Shown here: piece by piece, positions 37,922 through 50,937 of the stretch
How the letters are laid out: the number at the start of each line of letters is the position of its first letter
Position numbering within the stretch: position 1 is the first letter of the stretch
From: Drechslerella dactyloides
Lineage: Eukaryota > Ascomycota > Orbiliomycetes > Orbiliales > Orbiliaceae
DNA: 64,000 nucleotides
Direction: 5' to 3'
Assembly: GCA_020064725.1 (NCBI GenBank)
Contig: JAGTWJ010000003.1
Coordinates: forward strand, 310,001 to 374,000
Notes under the pieces: model-generated
What the model saw: only the letters and a program-made list of their open reading frames with translations
Told to the model about the DNA's origin: nothing
Database searches by the model: none
Translations under genes and position numbers: made by a program

Positions 37922-38825
37922 GACGGAAACAATTCACATGTAGTCTTCGACAAGGTCAGCTGGGAAGATATCCAAAAAAAAAAGTGAGCGACAATCATAC
38001 TGTCAAAACGGGTCTAATGAACTTAATCATCCCGAATTGAGCAGTGGAAACTCAAAGTTCGCGATGTTCATACCGTTTGCAACTGGCGCCGAACGAAGTC
38101 GCAGCATGCAGCGTTGTATATATGATATCAACAAGGAAAGTACATGATTAAGTACGTGATTAGTATTTAGGAATCAAGTCTGCCTCGAGCAGCTAGTATA
38201 TTACGACGCTTTGATTCTTAGTAGGTATGGTGTTGTCTCGCGGGCCAGAAGCGTATGATGGACGTGCAAGAAATTTTGTTTGACCTTGAATCGGGATTTT
38301 GCGCGGGAGCAATCTTGGAGTTCGAACGCTTATTTAACCGATTTGAGCCTCGATAATATGTAACCTGTCTCGCGGGCTGTGGATATCGCTGGTTCAATCC
38401 TCATGGAGGTCACAATCTGCATAATGATAATTCGCCAACACACCGGACACACCCGCATTTCTTTCTTGATGACGACAAGTCTGGCCTTAAGACCAGCTGC
38501 CTCATATATAGGATCATCGCTGGTGCTGCAGGCGGAATTAGATTTCGCGTTGTGACGATACGGCTGGCAGATTTAGCCCTTCACTACCGACAGGATATAA
38601 CATGGGCTTCAGTTCTTCTATATATAATGCTAACCTAAGTGTCTGTGGTTATGATACCAAGCCTTGCTAATGCCAAGACTGTAACAAGCGTTGCTAATCA
38701 ATTGGCTTTATTCGTCTCAAGGCTGACAGGCATTTGACTCCTCCTTCACACACACACCAACTTCACGTACGCGCGGCTAACTTTCCTCCGCGAGTGCGCC
38801 CTAGCCAAAGATCTCCAGCTCTAAG
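37922..38825. other. intergenic, nothing assigned
   Basis: 0.9 kb between two plus-strand genes. It should hold the F-box gene promoter; a pyrimidine-rich stretch with CACACACACC at about 38745-38760 precedes it. No other signal was seen. Confidence 0.5.
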
Positions 38826-40099
38826 ATGCCGATAGAGTCACTCCCAAACGAGGTTCTAGTCCAGATCTTGGATGACCAAGAACTAGAAATCCATGATCTA
38901 GCTATCCTCGCGCGGGTGTCGTGCCGCTGGCATGACTTGGTTGTACCTGCCCTTTACCAATCATGCATGTTCCGTTTTAAGCCTATGCTTGAACCAGTGG
39001 AGGAGAGGAAAATTCAGAGCTTTATGAAACATAGTACTTACGTCAGGTAAACCTAATTCGTGTTGAGTAGGGGGGTAGATATATTCTGAATACTCCAGTT
39101 AACCACCTTTCTATTCATGGATACTAGGTCCTTGAACGTCCACATTGTCCGCTGGAGCGACGTCAAAGCAGCCCCTAGCCTTGATTCTTACATATCTGTC
39201 GGGTCTCACCCTGGTCTTTCGAAATATCTTGAAATCGTCGACTGCTTCACCCAAGTCACGACGGTAACACAATGTGTCTTTGACTATGACGAGATGACCT
39301 GGAGCCAGTTCTGGATTATTCTCAACCATCTGCTGGTACAAAAGCCCAGGATGGAATCTCTAACTGTCCGAAAACGCCATGCACCCAACTTTGATCCATC
39401 CGCTGAGCAGTTACTTGACCATGAAGCAGACTTTTTGCCTACAGTTCCCCTTCCGAACCTTCGTCATTTTAATCTTTCTATTGGAGCTTGGACCAACCAC
39501 AATTGTCTTATACCTTTTTCATTGTTCCGAAGTAACATCGTAAACGCCATCGGAAGTTCGTGCTTCAACGTTGCCAAACTTAGCCTTTGCCTGAAAATAC
39601 GCTGGGACCATAAGCCGGAAGATCTATCCGTTACGCAGCCTACCCCTACTACGCGCCTCTCAATAAGTCAGTTGAATGAGCTGCAATACGAAACGGATGA
39701 GCTGATACTGCCATCCCGCCTGATCAGCTCAGAGTTCTCAAGTCTCAAGACATTAACAATATCATCCCAGGTTCTCGAAATGTGGTGGGACTGTGCATTG
39801 AAGGTTCGCTTTTTCTCCGCTACCCACACGCACCAAGCGATAGTAACATTAATTTCCTAACGTAGAAGTTCCGTCTCTGCGGTGAACAGAAGAGTAATCC
39901 GGATATCTTCAGAAATATTGAATCCCTCACTCTGACCGATCAAAAAAGGGAATTGCAGGATGATGGCATGAATGCCGCTGTACAGCGGACCCTCTCATGC
40001 TTCCCAAGTCTGAGTCTCTTAGTGCTGGGGTCGGATGGATCTCAATATGCGATTTCAAGGAATTTAAGCCAAGAGCCCTTGTATAGAGAGATCACTTAA
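38826..40099 (+). CDS. F-box protein, 3 exons, 376 aa
   Basis: Substrate adaptor of an SCF-type ubiquitin ligase by family. Exons 38826-39046, 39128-39803, 39866-40099 with introns of 81 and 62 nt, 377 codons in phase. The N-terminal F-box (residues about 2-47) reads IESLPNEVLVQILDDQ, then LAILARVSCRWHDLVVPALY, which is a good match to the LP.E....I......L......VC..W..L..P.LY pattern and would bind Skp1. The rest is a loosely repeated Leu-rich region (NLRHFNLSIG, SLKTLTISSQ, IESLTLTDQK, LSLLVLGSDG) like degenerate leucine-rich repeats, the likely target-binding part. The target is unknown. It converges with the subtilase gene, with 390 bp between the stops. Confidence 0.85.
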
Positions 40100-40489
40100 G
40101 TAGGGCAGACTTAAGATCAATTCGAAATGTGATAGCAATCAATCAGTCTCGCATTCCATCGGTTCTTTGAATTCTTGTCATCCATATATATATGTACATA
40201 GAGAAAGGAACAAGGGGGCTCTCAACCAAATCCTGGGTATAATACACGTTTCGGGTATTGGTATTATTCAAGAAACAAAAAAATATATAATCAGGCTGCA
40301 ACAGTTCTTGGGTAACTGGAATCAGGGACAATGGCTATAATGTCTGGACAATGCGCCATCACAAGGCTCTCGAAGGTAAAATCTATTCTTCGAACCTCAG
40401 ACTAATCCGGTTGAGTCCAGGAAAAGATATCAAACTAGCGCTTCAAACTCAGGACGCTAACATATAACAAACTGTGTCAAGTATCACCT
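40100..40489. other. shared 3' region between convergent genes
   Basis: 390 bp between the stop codons of the F-box gene (+) and the subtilase gene (-). It is A/T-rich in the middle (ATATATATATG near 40186), as expected for 3' UTRs and poly(A) signals. Confidence 0.5.
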
Positions 40490-43297
40490 CTAAGGGTTGT
40501 AATCGAACGATGGTGACTCCCAGCGTTCATAATCGCGACCGGTTTCTTTGCGACCGGTCATCTTGAGGGCGCGGTAGACGAACTTATAAGTGCCAGCTGG
40601 GACACGGACGGACTGGTCGCCCTCCTTCTTGACGACACGGCCGCGCCAGAGAGAGGTGGTATTTTTGTCAGCCTCAGTCCTTGGGTTCCAGTAGGATGGG
40701 TATCCAGGGAAGGAACCGACAGTCTTATCGGTGAAGACGGAAACATCATTAGAATCAGGCGCGGACACGGACACAACATCGATGCGGACGACGCCAGACC
40801 CGAGCGCAAGACCCCAGGCAATACCAGGAGGGAAAGCTTGCGAAACCTTAGTTCCATTAACAAAGATTGTCTGGTTCTTCGAGTTCAGAAGAATTGGGAA
40901 ACCTTGCTCAAAGTTGGTCACGGTTGCCTTCTTCATCGCAGCTCCGATACCCATGTACGGGATGCTCAACTGATCCTCTCCCTTATCGGGTGTAATGTTG
41001 ATCCAGCCGCCATAGACCGGAACTCTGGCAGAGTCGATGCCGGCAGGCTGAGCAACAGTGACAACAACTCTCTTGGACTGGCCGGGCTTCACACTGAGAT
41101 CACTAGGCTCGATAGTGACTGAGGCATACGACTCAAGCATATCAGGTGGGAAGACAGATGGAAGAGTAGATCCTTGGTTGAGAGTATAAGCAGTGGCACC
41201 ACCGATAGCAGTAAGCTTATAGTTAATTGTCTCTTGCCCATTGTTGGTGATTTTGAAGTCCCGGTTGCGGTGGAAGTTCTGGGTGTCATTGAATTCGAGC
41301 AGATCCGTATCTACCACGGTCTTGCTGTTGAGGAATTTGTAGGCGTCGACAAGACCACCACCCTGTTGAGCAACTGGGGCGAGGAATGTGGAATTCTTGG
41401 TGCCGTCGTTGAAGACCAGAGGCCTGCCGGTGGTGGTAAGGCCGACGCGAAGCTCAGCAGGCGTTACCTTGCGGCCCTCCTTCTTGGCCTTTTCGAGATA
41501 GAGGCCGATGACGCCAGCGACGTAAGGGGTAGCCATAGAAGTACCGGACAGAACGGCATATCCGCCAAAGATAAGAGGGTAAGTGGAGAGGATGTTTCCA
41601 CCAGGTGCACCAATGTGTGGGCGCTGATACATCTCGTTGGTTGGACCCCAAGTAGTAAAGATAGATAGGGATCCACCGCTTGAGGGGTTCGCGACAGCAG
41701 TAATGAAGACTGGTGCGCTCTTGTCGAACGTGACGGAGATTGAGTCTTTGCCAGTGACAAGCTTGAGCCACTCATCTCCAGTCTCCGGCTCAACCATACC
41801 GACATTGACGTTCTGGACAGTGACCGAGGCCTGGATGGTGCCGGGGACGTTGTTCACAATAATGACATTCTTTGCACCTTTCGCAACTGCAGCTTTTACC
41901 TTGTCGTCAAAGGTGCAACTACCACGGCGGATGACAACCATTTTTTTCTCCAAAGCGGTAGCATCATCAGGTAAGCCGGCGCAACCATCAGAGATCTGGC
42001 CGTTGGCAACAGGAACATATACATCATATGTCTCAGATCCAAACGTTCCAACAGCAGGGGTGTAGCCGAACTTCTTATCCTTCGTTCCAGCAGATCCAGA
42101 GGAGTATTTGGCGGAAGTGAGAACCTCAGGCGAGTTCAAGTTGTTGATCGAGGCGACAGAGATAGCACCGATGGCATCGGCAGCACCAGAAGCATAAAAC
42201 AAGCCCTGGTCACCCTCATTACCCGCAGCAATCGTGCAGGGAGTGCCAGCCTCGACAATACGCTGAACAACCAATGCCCATGGGTCTTCAGTCCATCCGC
42301 TAGGTCCTCCGATAGAAGCAGTGATGAGGTCTGCACCATCAGCCTGAGCTTGCAAGAAGGCAGAGATGAGGACATCGTTTGAAGCGGAGCCTGCGACTCC
42401 ATTAGGGCATCCAAACACTCTGTATGCACCAAGTGTAACATCGGGCGAGACACCAGTAAAATCTTTGTCCATAGCGGCAATGATACCAGCTACATGAGTA
42501 CCATGACCGGCACAATCCATTGGGTCTTGGCCAGGTACCGGGATGTTTTCTCCAGTATAGTCATTACCGACGAGATCAGTACCAAAAGCAACCTATTCGT
42601 ATATATATATATCAGTCAGAAAACCCCCTACTCTAATTGGAGTGTACTAGTTTTAATTCATATTTACCTTGTTTCCAGGGCCGAACTTGCCACCTAGTGA
42701 AGGATGGGTATAATCAATACCGGTATCGACGACGGCGATTTTAATCCCAGAGCCAGTGAGGCCCTCAGCACGGAGCTTGTTGACGTTTCCCTGAAGGTGG
42801 GGCGGGTAGGCATCAACAGTCAGGTTGTTTTCCGCCTGTCGAGAGATGAGCGTAGCCACATCTCGGGTAACCTTTCGGCCCACAGGTGCCGTAGCATCGT
42901 AGAGTCTGACAGGAGACAGCTGGACAACCTCTCCCCATGACTCGATGATGGCGCGGTTGTCGGCCGTATCGTCCTCTAAGTCGAAAGAAACGCCATTGAA
43001 AATGGAAGTTTCCTGGTTCAAGGCCAGCCGGTGGCGAACCCTGATGCCACTAGACCTGGCTTTGTTCAAGAAGTCATTGCTATTCTATAAGAATGGACCG
43101 ATATATTTTGGTTAGCTTTGGGAATCTTTCAATACGTCAAGGGCACTCAAAAACTGCCAAGGCGGTGTATAACATGAGACCGACGGGAAGATACTTACAG
43201 CTCCCTTGATTTCTGCAATGTATGCACCCGGCAGAATACGCTGCGCGAGTGTAGGAGACAGCAGTCCCACGAATGTAAGGAAGGTTTGCAAATGCAT
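40490..43297 (-). CDS. secreted subtilisin-like serine protease with PA domain, 3 exons, 872 aa
   Basis: Extracellular endopeptidase of family S8, similar in layout to bacterial Vpr/C5a-peptidase-type and fungal 'minor extracellular protease' subtilases. Exons 43297-43199, 43084-42668, 42592-40490 (introns 114 and 75 nt), 873 codons in phase. Signal peptide LQTFLTFVGLLSPTLA. A propeptide extends to about residue 145. The catalytic triad is D153 in AVVDTGIDYTHP, H202 in GHGTHVAG and S524 in SGTSMATPYVAG, with oxyanion N297 in AAGNEGD. A protease-associated domain is inserted at about 360-460 (VVIRRGSCTFDDKV...AKNVIIVNN). A fibronectin-III-like domain follows at about 595-720, then a C-terminal beta-rich part. 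All key residues are present. Length is normal for the group. A roughly 7-kb gene-free interval lies upstream. Confidence 0.93.
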
Positions 43298-46200
43298 GGT
43301 TCCGCTCTGTACTTAAACGACAGCGCCGACAAACTGGATAGCTCTCGCAGCAAGCCGTCAATATTCCCCGGCTGTTGTTCAATGCCGATGGATGGGAGGG
43401 GCTAGGACACAGTCAAGTCTGTTTTTTTTTTTTTAAGAAAAAAAAAACAGAAATTCCACCGTGACGAAGGCGTAGGAATAGAACGTCGCAGTGAACGAGT
43501 TACTGCTTGTTCACCAAGTTGTTACACCAGTTGTTACTACGGCTAAGTGCACCGTAGAACACCCTTTTATGGAAACAGAAAGGGATTGAAAGAATGAAGA
43601 TGACTGAGGTGCTGGTGTTTTTCGAGACAACTGGCGATCGCTGTTCCCTTATTATATATTCCATTCTGGCGGCTTAGAACCCACAATATCGAGCCGGCCG
43701 GTCGTCAATAAGGCGATAGCCAAGGTCGCTGGGGGTGTAAACTTGAGGCATGTTGTACGATCATTACTCTTTCCTGATAAGAGAAGCTCAGAACTCGGTA
43801 CAGCGGTAGATACGACTGAGTTCTGCCATGGAAGGGGAGGTGCGATAGTGGTGACTGCCGTCTGGTCGTGATATCGATTGGCAGTTGAAATCACTTGCGA
43901 GTTCCGGCATGTAGCGGCCGGGGAGCGTCAGACGTAGCCCGGCGCAGATACCGGTCTCTAAAAGCCTAATCAGAGACATCCTACGATTGTGCGCAGGTGG
44001 TTCAATCCGTACCCGGGAAGTAGCAGCAATGGCTTCTGCACGAATAGGGAAAGTCGCCATTCACTCGTGATGGGAAGTAATACAAGGAACCCTGCCGCGT
44101 CACTAGGCCGCCATTCCCGCGTGAGGCTTGACCCTATGGTTGCTTTTGCGGTATGGCCCGTCAAATTTCTTATTTAGGATTTCTAACGCGATGCCGATCT
44201 CTATATGGGAACAGGGGGACAGTCAGGGGGAAAGCCAGGGCAGCCGAGTTGAGATATGCATGTGGTTGGACGTTGACACTGCATATATGAGCTAACCTTA
44301 TCGTGGGAACCGCACAAACGGATACTGAGTAGTCTCGGGGACGCTGGATACTGAGTTCGCAGATCATTACAGTGGACACCGCCCTTGCGGGCATAAATTT
44401 GAAATGCGCTGAGAGAAAATACAACAGTCTCCTCGAAGCTAAATGATGTTCGTTTCCCAGAATCATGCTCTTCGGAGTACATATATCTGGATAAGAAATG
44501 CCGGGCGCCGCCGCGTCGGCGCGAAAGCCCCAGAGTAGCAAAGAAGGACGTAGATGCGAATTACGGTGCGACTAGCGGCCATTTTGTTATCCAACATTCA
44601 ACGCGATTCATGATTGGGGGCAGGGGTAACAGCGAGTTGCCGTTCCAGGATTGCTGCGTAACCGGGAACACCGGCAAGCAGGATATTGCAGTAGCAGTGA
44701 AGGGGTGGTCCTGAATGCATGTAACTGTACAACCAATACAAGAACAAGCTACCAGTACCAATGCCTCGCTGATCGATTGCTGGGAGCCGATGAAGCCAAT
44801 AACATTATGCATGATTAGGTTTATACGGTCCCAAATTTTTCTTCATTTCCCGAAATCAGCATGCAACCACGCTTTTATCTTGAATGACTAAATTCTTTTA
44901 AACTATTTGCTGAAAATAGCGACTGATAGAGCACTAGCTTCAGTACAACGTTCAATCAATTCTTCCGTATGAATAAATATGACAGTGATTACATCAATAC
45001 TTACCAATGAATATCACATTTCATGGCATCAAATCGATCATATTAGTTAGTATGGATGTAACTGCCTCACTTGACTAATTCTAAGTGAGAGATGTTGTCG
45101 ACTTCCTGTTTCGTTTGGAATCTAGTGACGATGGCACTGGTCTTCAGTTATCAGCCCCCATTGGCCCCACGGTGCCCAGCGAAGTCAGCCAGGCCAGGTG
45201 ACTGACCCCAACATGATGAATGTTACGTCTAGAACCTATACAAGTGCGAACCTGCGAGACATGTCCGGAGGTACTCGGTACACCGTTCAATACTTCGTGC
45301 GACTAAAATTCACAGGCCCGCGTTTTCGTGGCAAGCAACACCAGGGTGTCATAAGAAAATGTAGCATTCGCACAATTCCGGTCGCATTGCGCTAAATACC
45401 ATCAAGCAAGTCACAAGTCTTTCATTCATGGCTGCCATGCACAAAGTGCTTTCTGCAATATTATTGTATAAGCCTCTCAATCTATAATAATTATACAAGC
45501 TTCCAGATTGACATCCAAGTACAGCATCGAGACTCTGCGTAGGATGCAGCGCATGGATTCAATTTGTTGGCATCAACAGAGAACACGCAATTAGCCATGA
45601 AATACATTTATATTAAGTTTCCAAATGAGTTGTGACTCGAAGATCAACTGATAATGCACGCAGCCGGAATGCAAATTAATGAATTTCTGACCTCGCACTC
45701 ACAGACACAAGGGATATTCAATTCATTGAGCGCTATTAGCGCTAGAGGGAACCCCACTCCCCACGTTCTACACCTGGACCTCGGAGCTTCCCTTACACTT
45801 CCAGATTCCATGAGCTGGGCTTGCTAGAATAGACGAGACCCTGCGCATGCGTTGCGCGGCATTGATTGTCATTCCGATACTTTCTTTTCTACTGATAATG
45901 TTTACCTAACAATTGCAGAAGGTATATGCCCAGCCATGCATGTTCAATCCTATGGTGGCCAAGTGGGTCCCTTGACGCGAGGTATGTGAACCAGGATCCG
46001 CCGCCTTCCTTTGCCCCTCGAACTGTCACGAGTGACAGTCGCCCTCGGTTCCACGAAAGTCCATGCACACGTATTATTGATAAGCTTTCAATATTATCAA
46101 TGTTAAGATACAAAGGCCACATTCAACCTTCCTAATTGGACAAATCTGGCTGTGGAGTATCCCATTATAGTATGTGAGCATCCAACTCCGCCAATTGCCT

Positions 46201-49200
46201 CAATTGCAGCTGGTCAGCTGTCTTCCATAATCCGGGGACTAGATGTCGCGATTGACATTTACCGGGCTATCGCTATGTAATACTTGGTTTACCTCGTTGG
46301 CCTATTGATGGGACAAGACCCTTGCACATGTAGTTCAACCTTCTAGACGAGCTAAAGATACCCTTCAAGAAGGTGAAACAGATTGCGCTGGTCAAATTAT
46401 TAATTCAAAGCTAGTTTGCGATATCGGAGGCGCAAATGGCAGCATAAATACGGAGTGCTAATGTGTGTAAACTGTCCCGGCTAGAGGTCACATTGGGTTA
46501 CAGCCTCGGAGATACTCAAAATATCTCCGCAACCTGATGGCGGTTTCATCCTCCCAGATGCCATAATTTTAAAGCAACTTTCAGATAATTCAAATTTCCC
46601 GAATCGATGCGGGAATGAAGCGAAGCGACTGAGAGCATTGTAGTGTTAGAGCACGAGCCCTTTAGTTCAGCTACATCCGCGTAGCAAATCACGAACCGAG
46701 CCTCGGATATATCCAACTAGTGCTTGGTACACCGGTCCTTATGGAACTGTGTGGGTTTGGCTTGCGAGACCAGTCCTTACCGCCCAGGCCAACTACCGAG
46801 CCTTATCTACCAAAGCGATATCTACTTTCCTAATGCGAAAATCACAGTATACGATCGAGACCGGGCACTGCGGACAGCCTGCGGCTAATGGCTCTACTCC
46901 TGTTGCCTGGTGATGAGTTCTTAGAAGGCCGGCCGGCAGCCAGGCTACCCTTGTCTCACCTTGTCAAGCAAATAGCTGTCCGAAACCTGAGACATGCGAC
47001 GCAGTTGCGAGAGAAATGATCGGATTGTACATTGTAGCCTTGATGCCAGATCAGATTGCGCTATTGGCCCATTCAACAATGCATGCCAAATTCCATCGAT
47101 GCATCTTCCCGAGAAGTATCGATGAGAGTATCGGACGCACTGGCTATATTTCCTAGTATGAACATGTATATGCCTTTATATATGTGAATAAAATTCGCCA
47201 TTCAATTGGACAGAGCATTACAATATCAGACAACACCTCCTTATAGATCTGCTAGGGACTGCACGATAAGAACGGGTTGCATATACCGGCCGAGGCTCTT
47301 GCATATGAGTCCAGCCAATTACGAGACCCACCTAATTGGCGGGAAGCCTTAGGAATTCGAGAGTTAGAAGCATTGCCAGCGCCTATAATCGTGGAAGCTT
47401 CGGGATGAATACATACATTGTATCATTATAATAAAGTTCCATTAAACAAAGATATCCGCGCTTGAACTATTGGCCTCAAATAGCGTTTGTGTCACGTAGC
47501 TGCCGCAGATATTAATTGCGAATGACGCACAACGCCTCATAACTGAGGAAAGAACTTGAACATGCATGACAGTTCCACTGTGCGATCCGCTAATACATCC
47601 AATAATCTGATTGAAGTCAGATAAACAATTGCACAATCGATTGAACATATAAATTCTCTTTCAAAACCATGTAATGCGCCTCTCTGTGCATTATACATAT
47701 GACCGGTTTGATTAAAATCCAGCCCAGCCAGAGACAGCCCGTGTAGAAATTTGTAATAAGATCTGACTCCTATCCTTCTTGATCTATAGAAGGCTGCGGT
47801 CGAAACCCGGAAATTAGGTAATTAGACATCTGCCAGTCGCCTACAGGAAATGTTACACCATATCCAATTGCCAGAGGACGATATCGGTCAAGGCACTGGT
47901 AGTTCCGTGATATGAACCCCCATGGTCACCACAACATAGCGTCGTAGACGAATCGATGGATTCACGGGATATCTCGTAAATCCGTCTCAGGATCCCCTTC
48001 ATCTTTGAAGTTTGTGTATCGATCTTTGGTAAACTCTGAACTAAGCGAACAGGTAATTTTAAGTGACAATAGCATCCTAGCTCTCACTGCAATGACTGTA
48101 GAGGCTCACAAAAATCAATTAGTGGCTGAAGCGGAGATTGATATGGCGCTACACTTCCAGACCCTACACTCCGATGCATCTAACGGAAGGTCCCGGCGAT
48201 TGCGTGATTGTTCCCAGCGATAATTGAATCCGTTTTCAAACTTATCTGGCAGCTCGTGGGTACCCTAGCCGTCTTCCGGTCGGAGGGATTATATTCCGGG
48301 TGATATACAGTGTGCCTAGTAAAGACCCATGTACCCTAGCAGCCGCTGGAGGGAAGCAAAGCCGGAGACAGTAGACGGAAGATCGTCAAGTGCGTTTAAA
48401 GGCGAGGCTCTCCATCCTGGGCCCTGTCCGAATCCAAATCTGCATAGCCATGCATATGTCCCTGCATATAAGGTAGAATAGTTAGTAGTAGGCATTCAAA
48501 GTAGTAGGTGGCCTGACTCCTAAAGATGCACATTCAGTGCCGACGAAATCGGTGTTAGACAATCATCTATAGGATGACTCGATTAAGTCAATTCTCTTAC
48601 TACCTGGTACCTTCACAGAGCTTCGACCCTGCTTAACGCCTACCAGGATCTGAACAGTTAGCTGTATTCTAGTATGCATATTTTAAAATTCCGCTGTTGT
48701 AAATTTGGAATGCCCATACAGGAATCATTTGTATATAGTATTCGTCATCATCTGCGTTTCGCATCTGCTTGGTTGCAATACGAAACCGAATGAGGTGCTA
48801 CGTTAAATTTATAAATTCAGACGTACGTAATCTCTTCTCGCTCGCGACGAAAATCCGCTACCAATAGGATGAATCAGGACGTATTTATCAACCAAAATTT
48901 ACGCCATTAACCAAGTTTCACACGCATGTCGTATATACGCCCGATAAGCTCTCAGTATAGCCTTTCCTCTTCGCTGAACTCATCAAGGGGCGGTATCTCA
49001 GTGCTTATAAGTGCAATTGATCCAAGGCAAGCCACGAACGAGGGAACGCGTGCCCCACTGGGAAATGAATCGACTGCTACGGAGCCTTAGCAGCCGCGAG
49101 GAGAAGGATAACTGAATATGAACCCGAGGCTGATCCAAATCCAATAAACTATTACGGTTATGATGGCTGAATTTTTAAATTACTAGGATAGGCAACGGGC

Positions 49201-50022
49201 TTTCTTGCCCGTCACCAATAATACAAAATGCCGTACTCCTTAATGAGATTTTTTTTTTCGAATCGTGGTGTCTAGATTGGCTTCTTGACAGTCCCAAATC
49301 AGGCTCAAAACCAACCTTGAAACGAGTTGTGCTCAAATGTATGGGTCGTGAATGCCATAAATATGGTTGCATGCCAAGGTTCGAAATTCGACCTTTCCGT
49401 TTTTAGCATTCCGAGGTTTATCCGAGACCATCCATGACCTTTCACCTTGATTCCATACGGCTATATGGGTACTTCAGTGTGAAGTATTACCTCCGTGAAT
49501 ATGTGGGCACCGGCCAGGATTCCGATATTTCGTGACTCCAATATGGCCATGCTCATTCGCGCATGAGATCTCAAGAGAAATATATCCCCAATGTCCCGGC
49601 ATTGGAAGCTCAGACTCTATACTAGCTAAGTAGAGGTGTGAGGGCGGAATCGGCCGGGAAGCCGATACTTAAGTAGAACAACTGTTACTTGAAATCGAAT
49701 TCCGAAAGGAGCGTTAGCAATCATTAGTCAGAGACCGGGTCTACTAAGAATTTTATATAAGCTTCCTTCCGGACGAGAAATCCAGCAACACTAACTTGTT
49801 CCGGTGGCTGCAGGTGCGGATTACATGATCAAGTTTGTTGCACCACACGAACAAATTTACTAATCCTCGCTCTCCGCAAGCACAAAATTAACGTAATCAG
49901 GTAATCGTGCAGTAAATTTGCAGATTATGTTAGCAACCAAGCTAGATGATTCGTGTGATCCGCCAGTCGGCCGCAGAGAAAATCTTATGTAGAAATGAAC
50001 CCCCTAAGAATGATAATGTATG
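43298..50022. other. 6.7-kb intergenic region without an identifiable gene
   Basis: Begins with the subtilase promoter. Short frames in many phases (for example 43652-43894, 44170-44541, 48005-48223) lack known motifs, conserved introns or a consistent frame. No tRNA, LTR or TIR was recognised. It is slightly AT-rich (TATATA runs near 47170-47190) but not RIP-saturated. Old decayed genes or elements may be present below visual detection. Confidence 0.5.
43419..43450. repeat. T-run/A-run inverted repeat
   Basis: CTG followed by 13 T, then AAG, 10 A and CAG. The two arms are complementary and could form a hairpin. It lies about 120 bp upstream of the subtilase start, so it could be part of that promoter (poly dA:dT tract). 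Confidence 0.6.
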
Positions 50023-50030
50023 TATATAAA
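50023..50030 (+). promoter_or_regulatory. TATA-like box upstream of the FMN reductase gene
   Basis: TATATAAA about 207 bp before the ATG at 50237. A long A-rich leader follows (about 50130-50235), typical for a well-expressed fungal gene. Confidence 0.4.
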
Positions 50031-50236
50031 GACCTCTGTCGAGCCTCGTTGGCTGGAATCCTCATCGGCTGCAGCAGTATTATTCAGCAATCAGCAGTAT
50101 CCAACAGCCAAGGATCAAGATCCCAAGATTTCAGAAATCCACACCAAAGCAAAACTCAAAGATTTCAGCCTCGGTTGAAAAATCCATTTTCAAAATACCA
50201 CAACAAACACAAGAAATTTCGAACCTACCAAAAGCA

Positions 50237-50937
50237 ATGGCGGTTGGAAAGTCTACTTCTTCTATCGCCCTCATCATCAGCTCGGTTCGCCCCGGCCGCA
50301 ATGGCCCTAAAGTCGCTAAACTCGTCGCCGAGACCATTCAAAAGAATCTCCCTAAGAATGTCGCCCTAAAGGTGGTCGACCTTGCCGAGTGGAACCTGCC
50401 GGTCTTCGAACAAACCGAGATTCCATTCAGCATCCAAAAGTCCGAGCTCTACTCTACAGAAATAGCCAAAAGGTGGAGCAAAGAGATCTCGAGTCACGAT
50501 GGCTACATTTTCTTAGTACCTGGTGAGTAGTATTATGGATCCTGTTCAATTAAAGGACACAGCAGAATCTAACAGCATTTCACAAATAAGAATACAATGG
50601 TTCTTACGCAGGCACTCTTAAGAACGCGTTCGATTATCTCTACAACGAGTGGTCTGGCAAGCCTGCCATGATCGTCAACTACGGTGGCCGCCCAGTTGAT
50701 GGGCTGAACGGCGGTAAACACTTCACCGATATTCTGAATTCTCTTCAGATGAAGTTGCCCACTATTCTTCCAAAAGTCAGCATTGCAACACTGGACCGTG
50801 AGAAGACCGCTGTCGGAAAGGATCTTGTCTTCTACGAGCCAGCGGTCGAGAACCAAGTCCGCAGCGATATCGCCATGGCGTGGGAGGGAATCCTGAAGAG
50901 CCTAAAACCCTCGGGAGCCTCGCCTGCCAGTGCGTAG
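50237..50937 (+). CDS. NADPH-dependent FMN reductase (flavodoxin-fold), 2 exons, 210 aa
   Basis: Cytosolic flavin or quinone reductase of the NADPH_dep_FMN_red family. Exons 50237-50522 and 50591-50937, intron 68 nt, 211 codons in phase. The N-terminal strand and FMN phosphate loop read IALIISSVRPGRNGPKVAKL. The segment DLAEWNLPVFEQTEIP precedes the second flavin loop. I placed the acceptor at the AG of 50589-50590 because the exon then reads EYNGSYAGTLKNAFDYLYNE, the family motif (P.YN.S..G.LKNA.D). An acceptor 33 nt further on would lose the YNGS loop. GKPAMIVNYGGR follows. Length is normal (about 190-210 aa). Leader and ATG context (AAGCAATGG) support the start. Standing alone, its physiological partner is unknown. 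Confidence 0.9.

Noticed and set aside
38365..38406. tRNA-like GGTTCAATCC box
   Set aside because: No upstream D-arm, anticodon arm or pairing acceptor stem at the right spacing. The same box near 44000 also fails.
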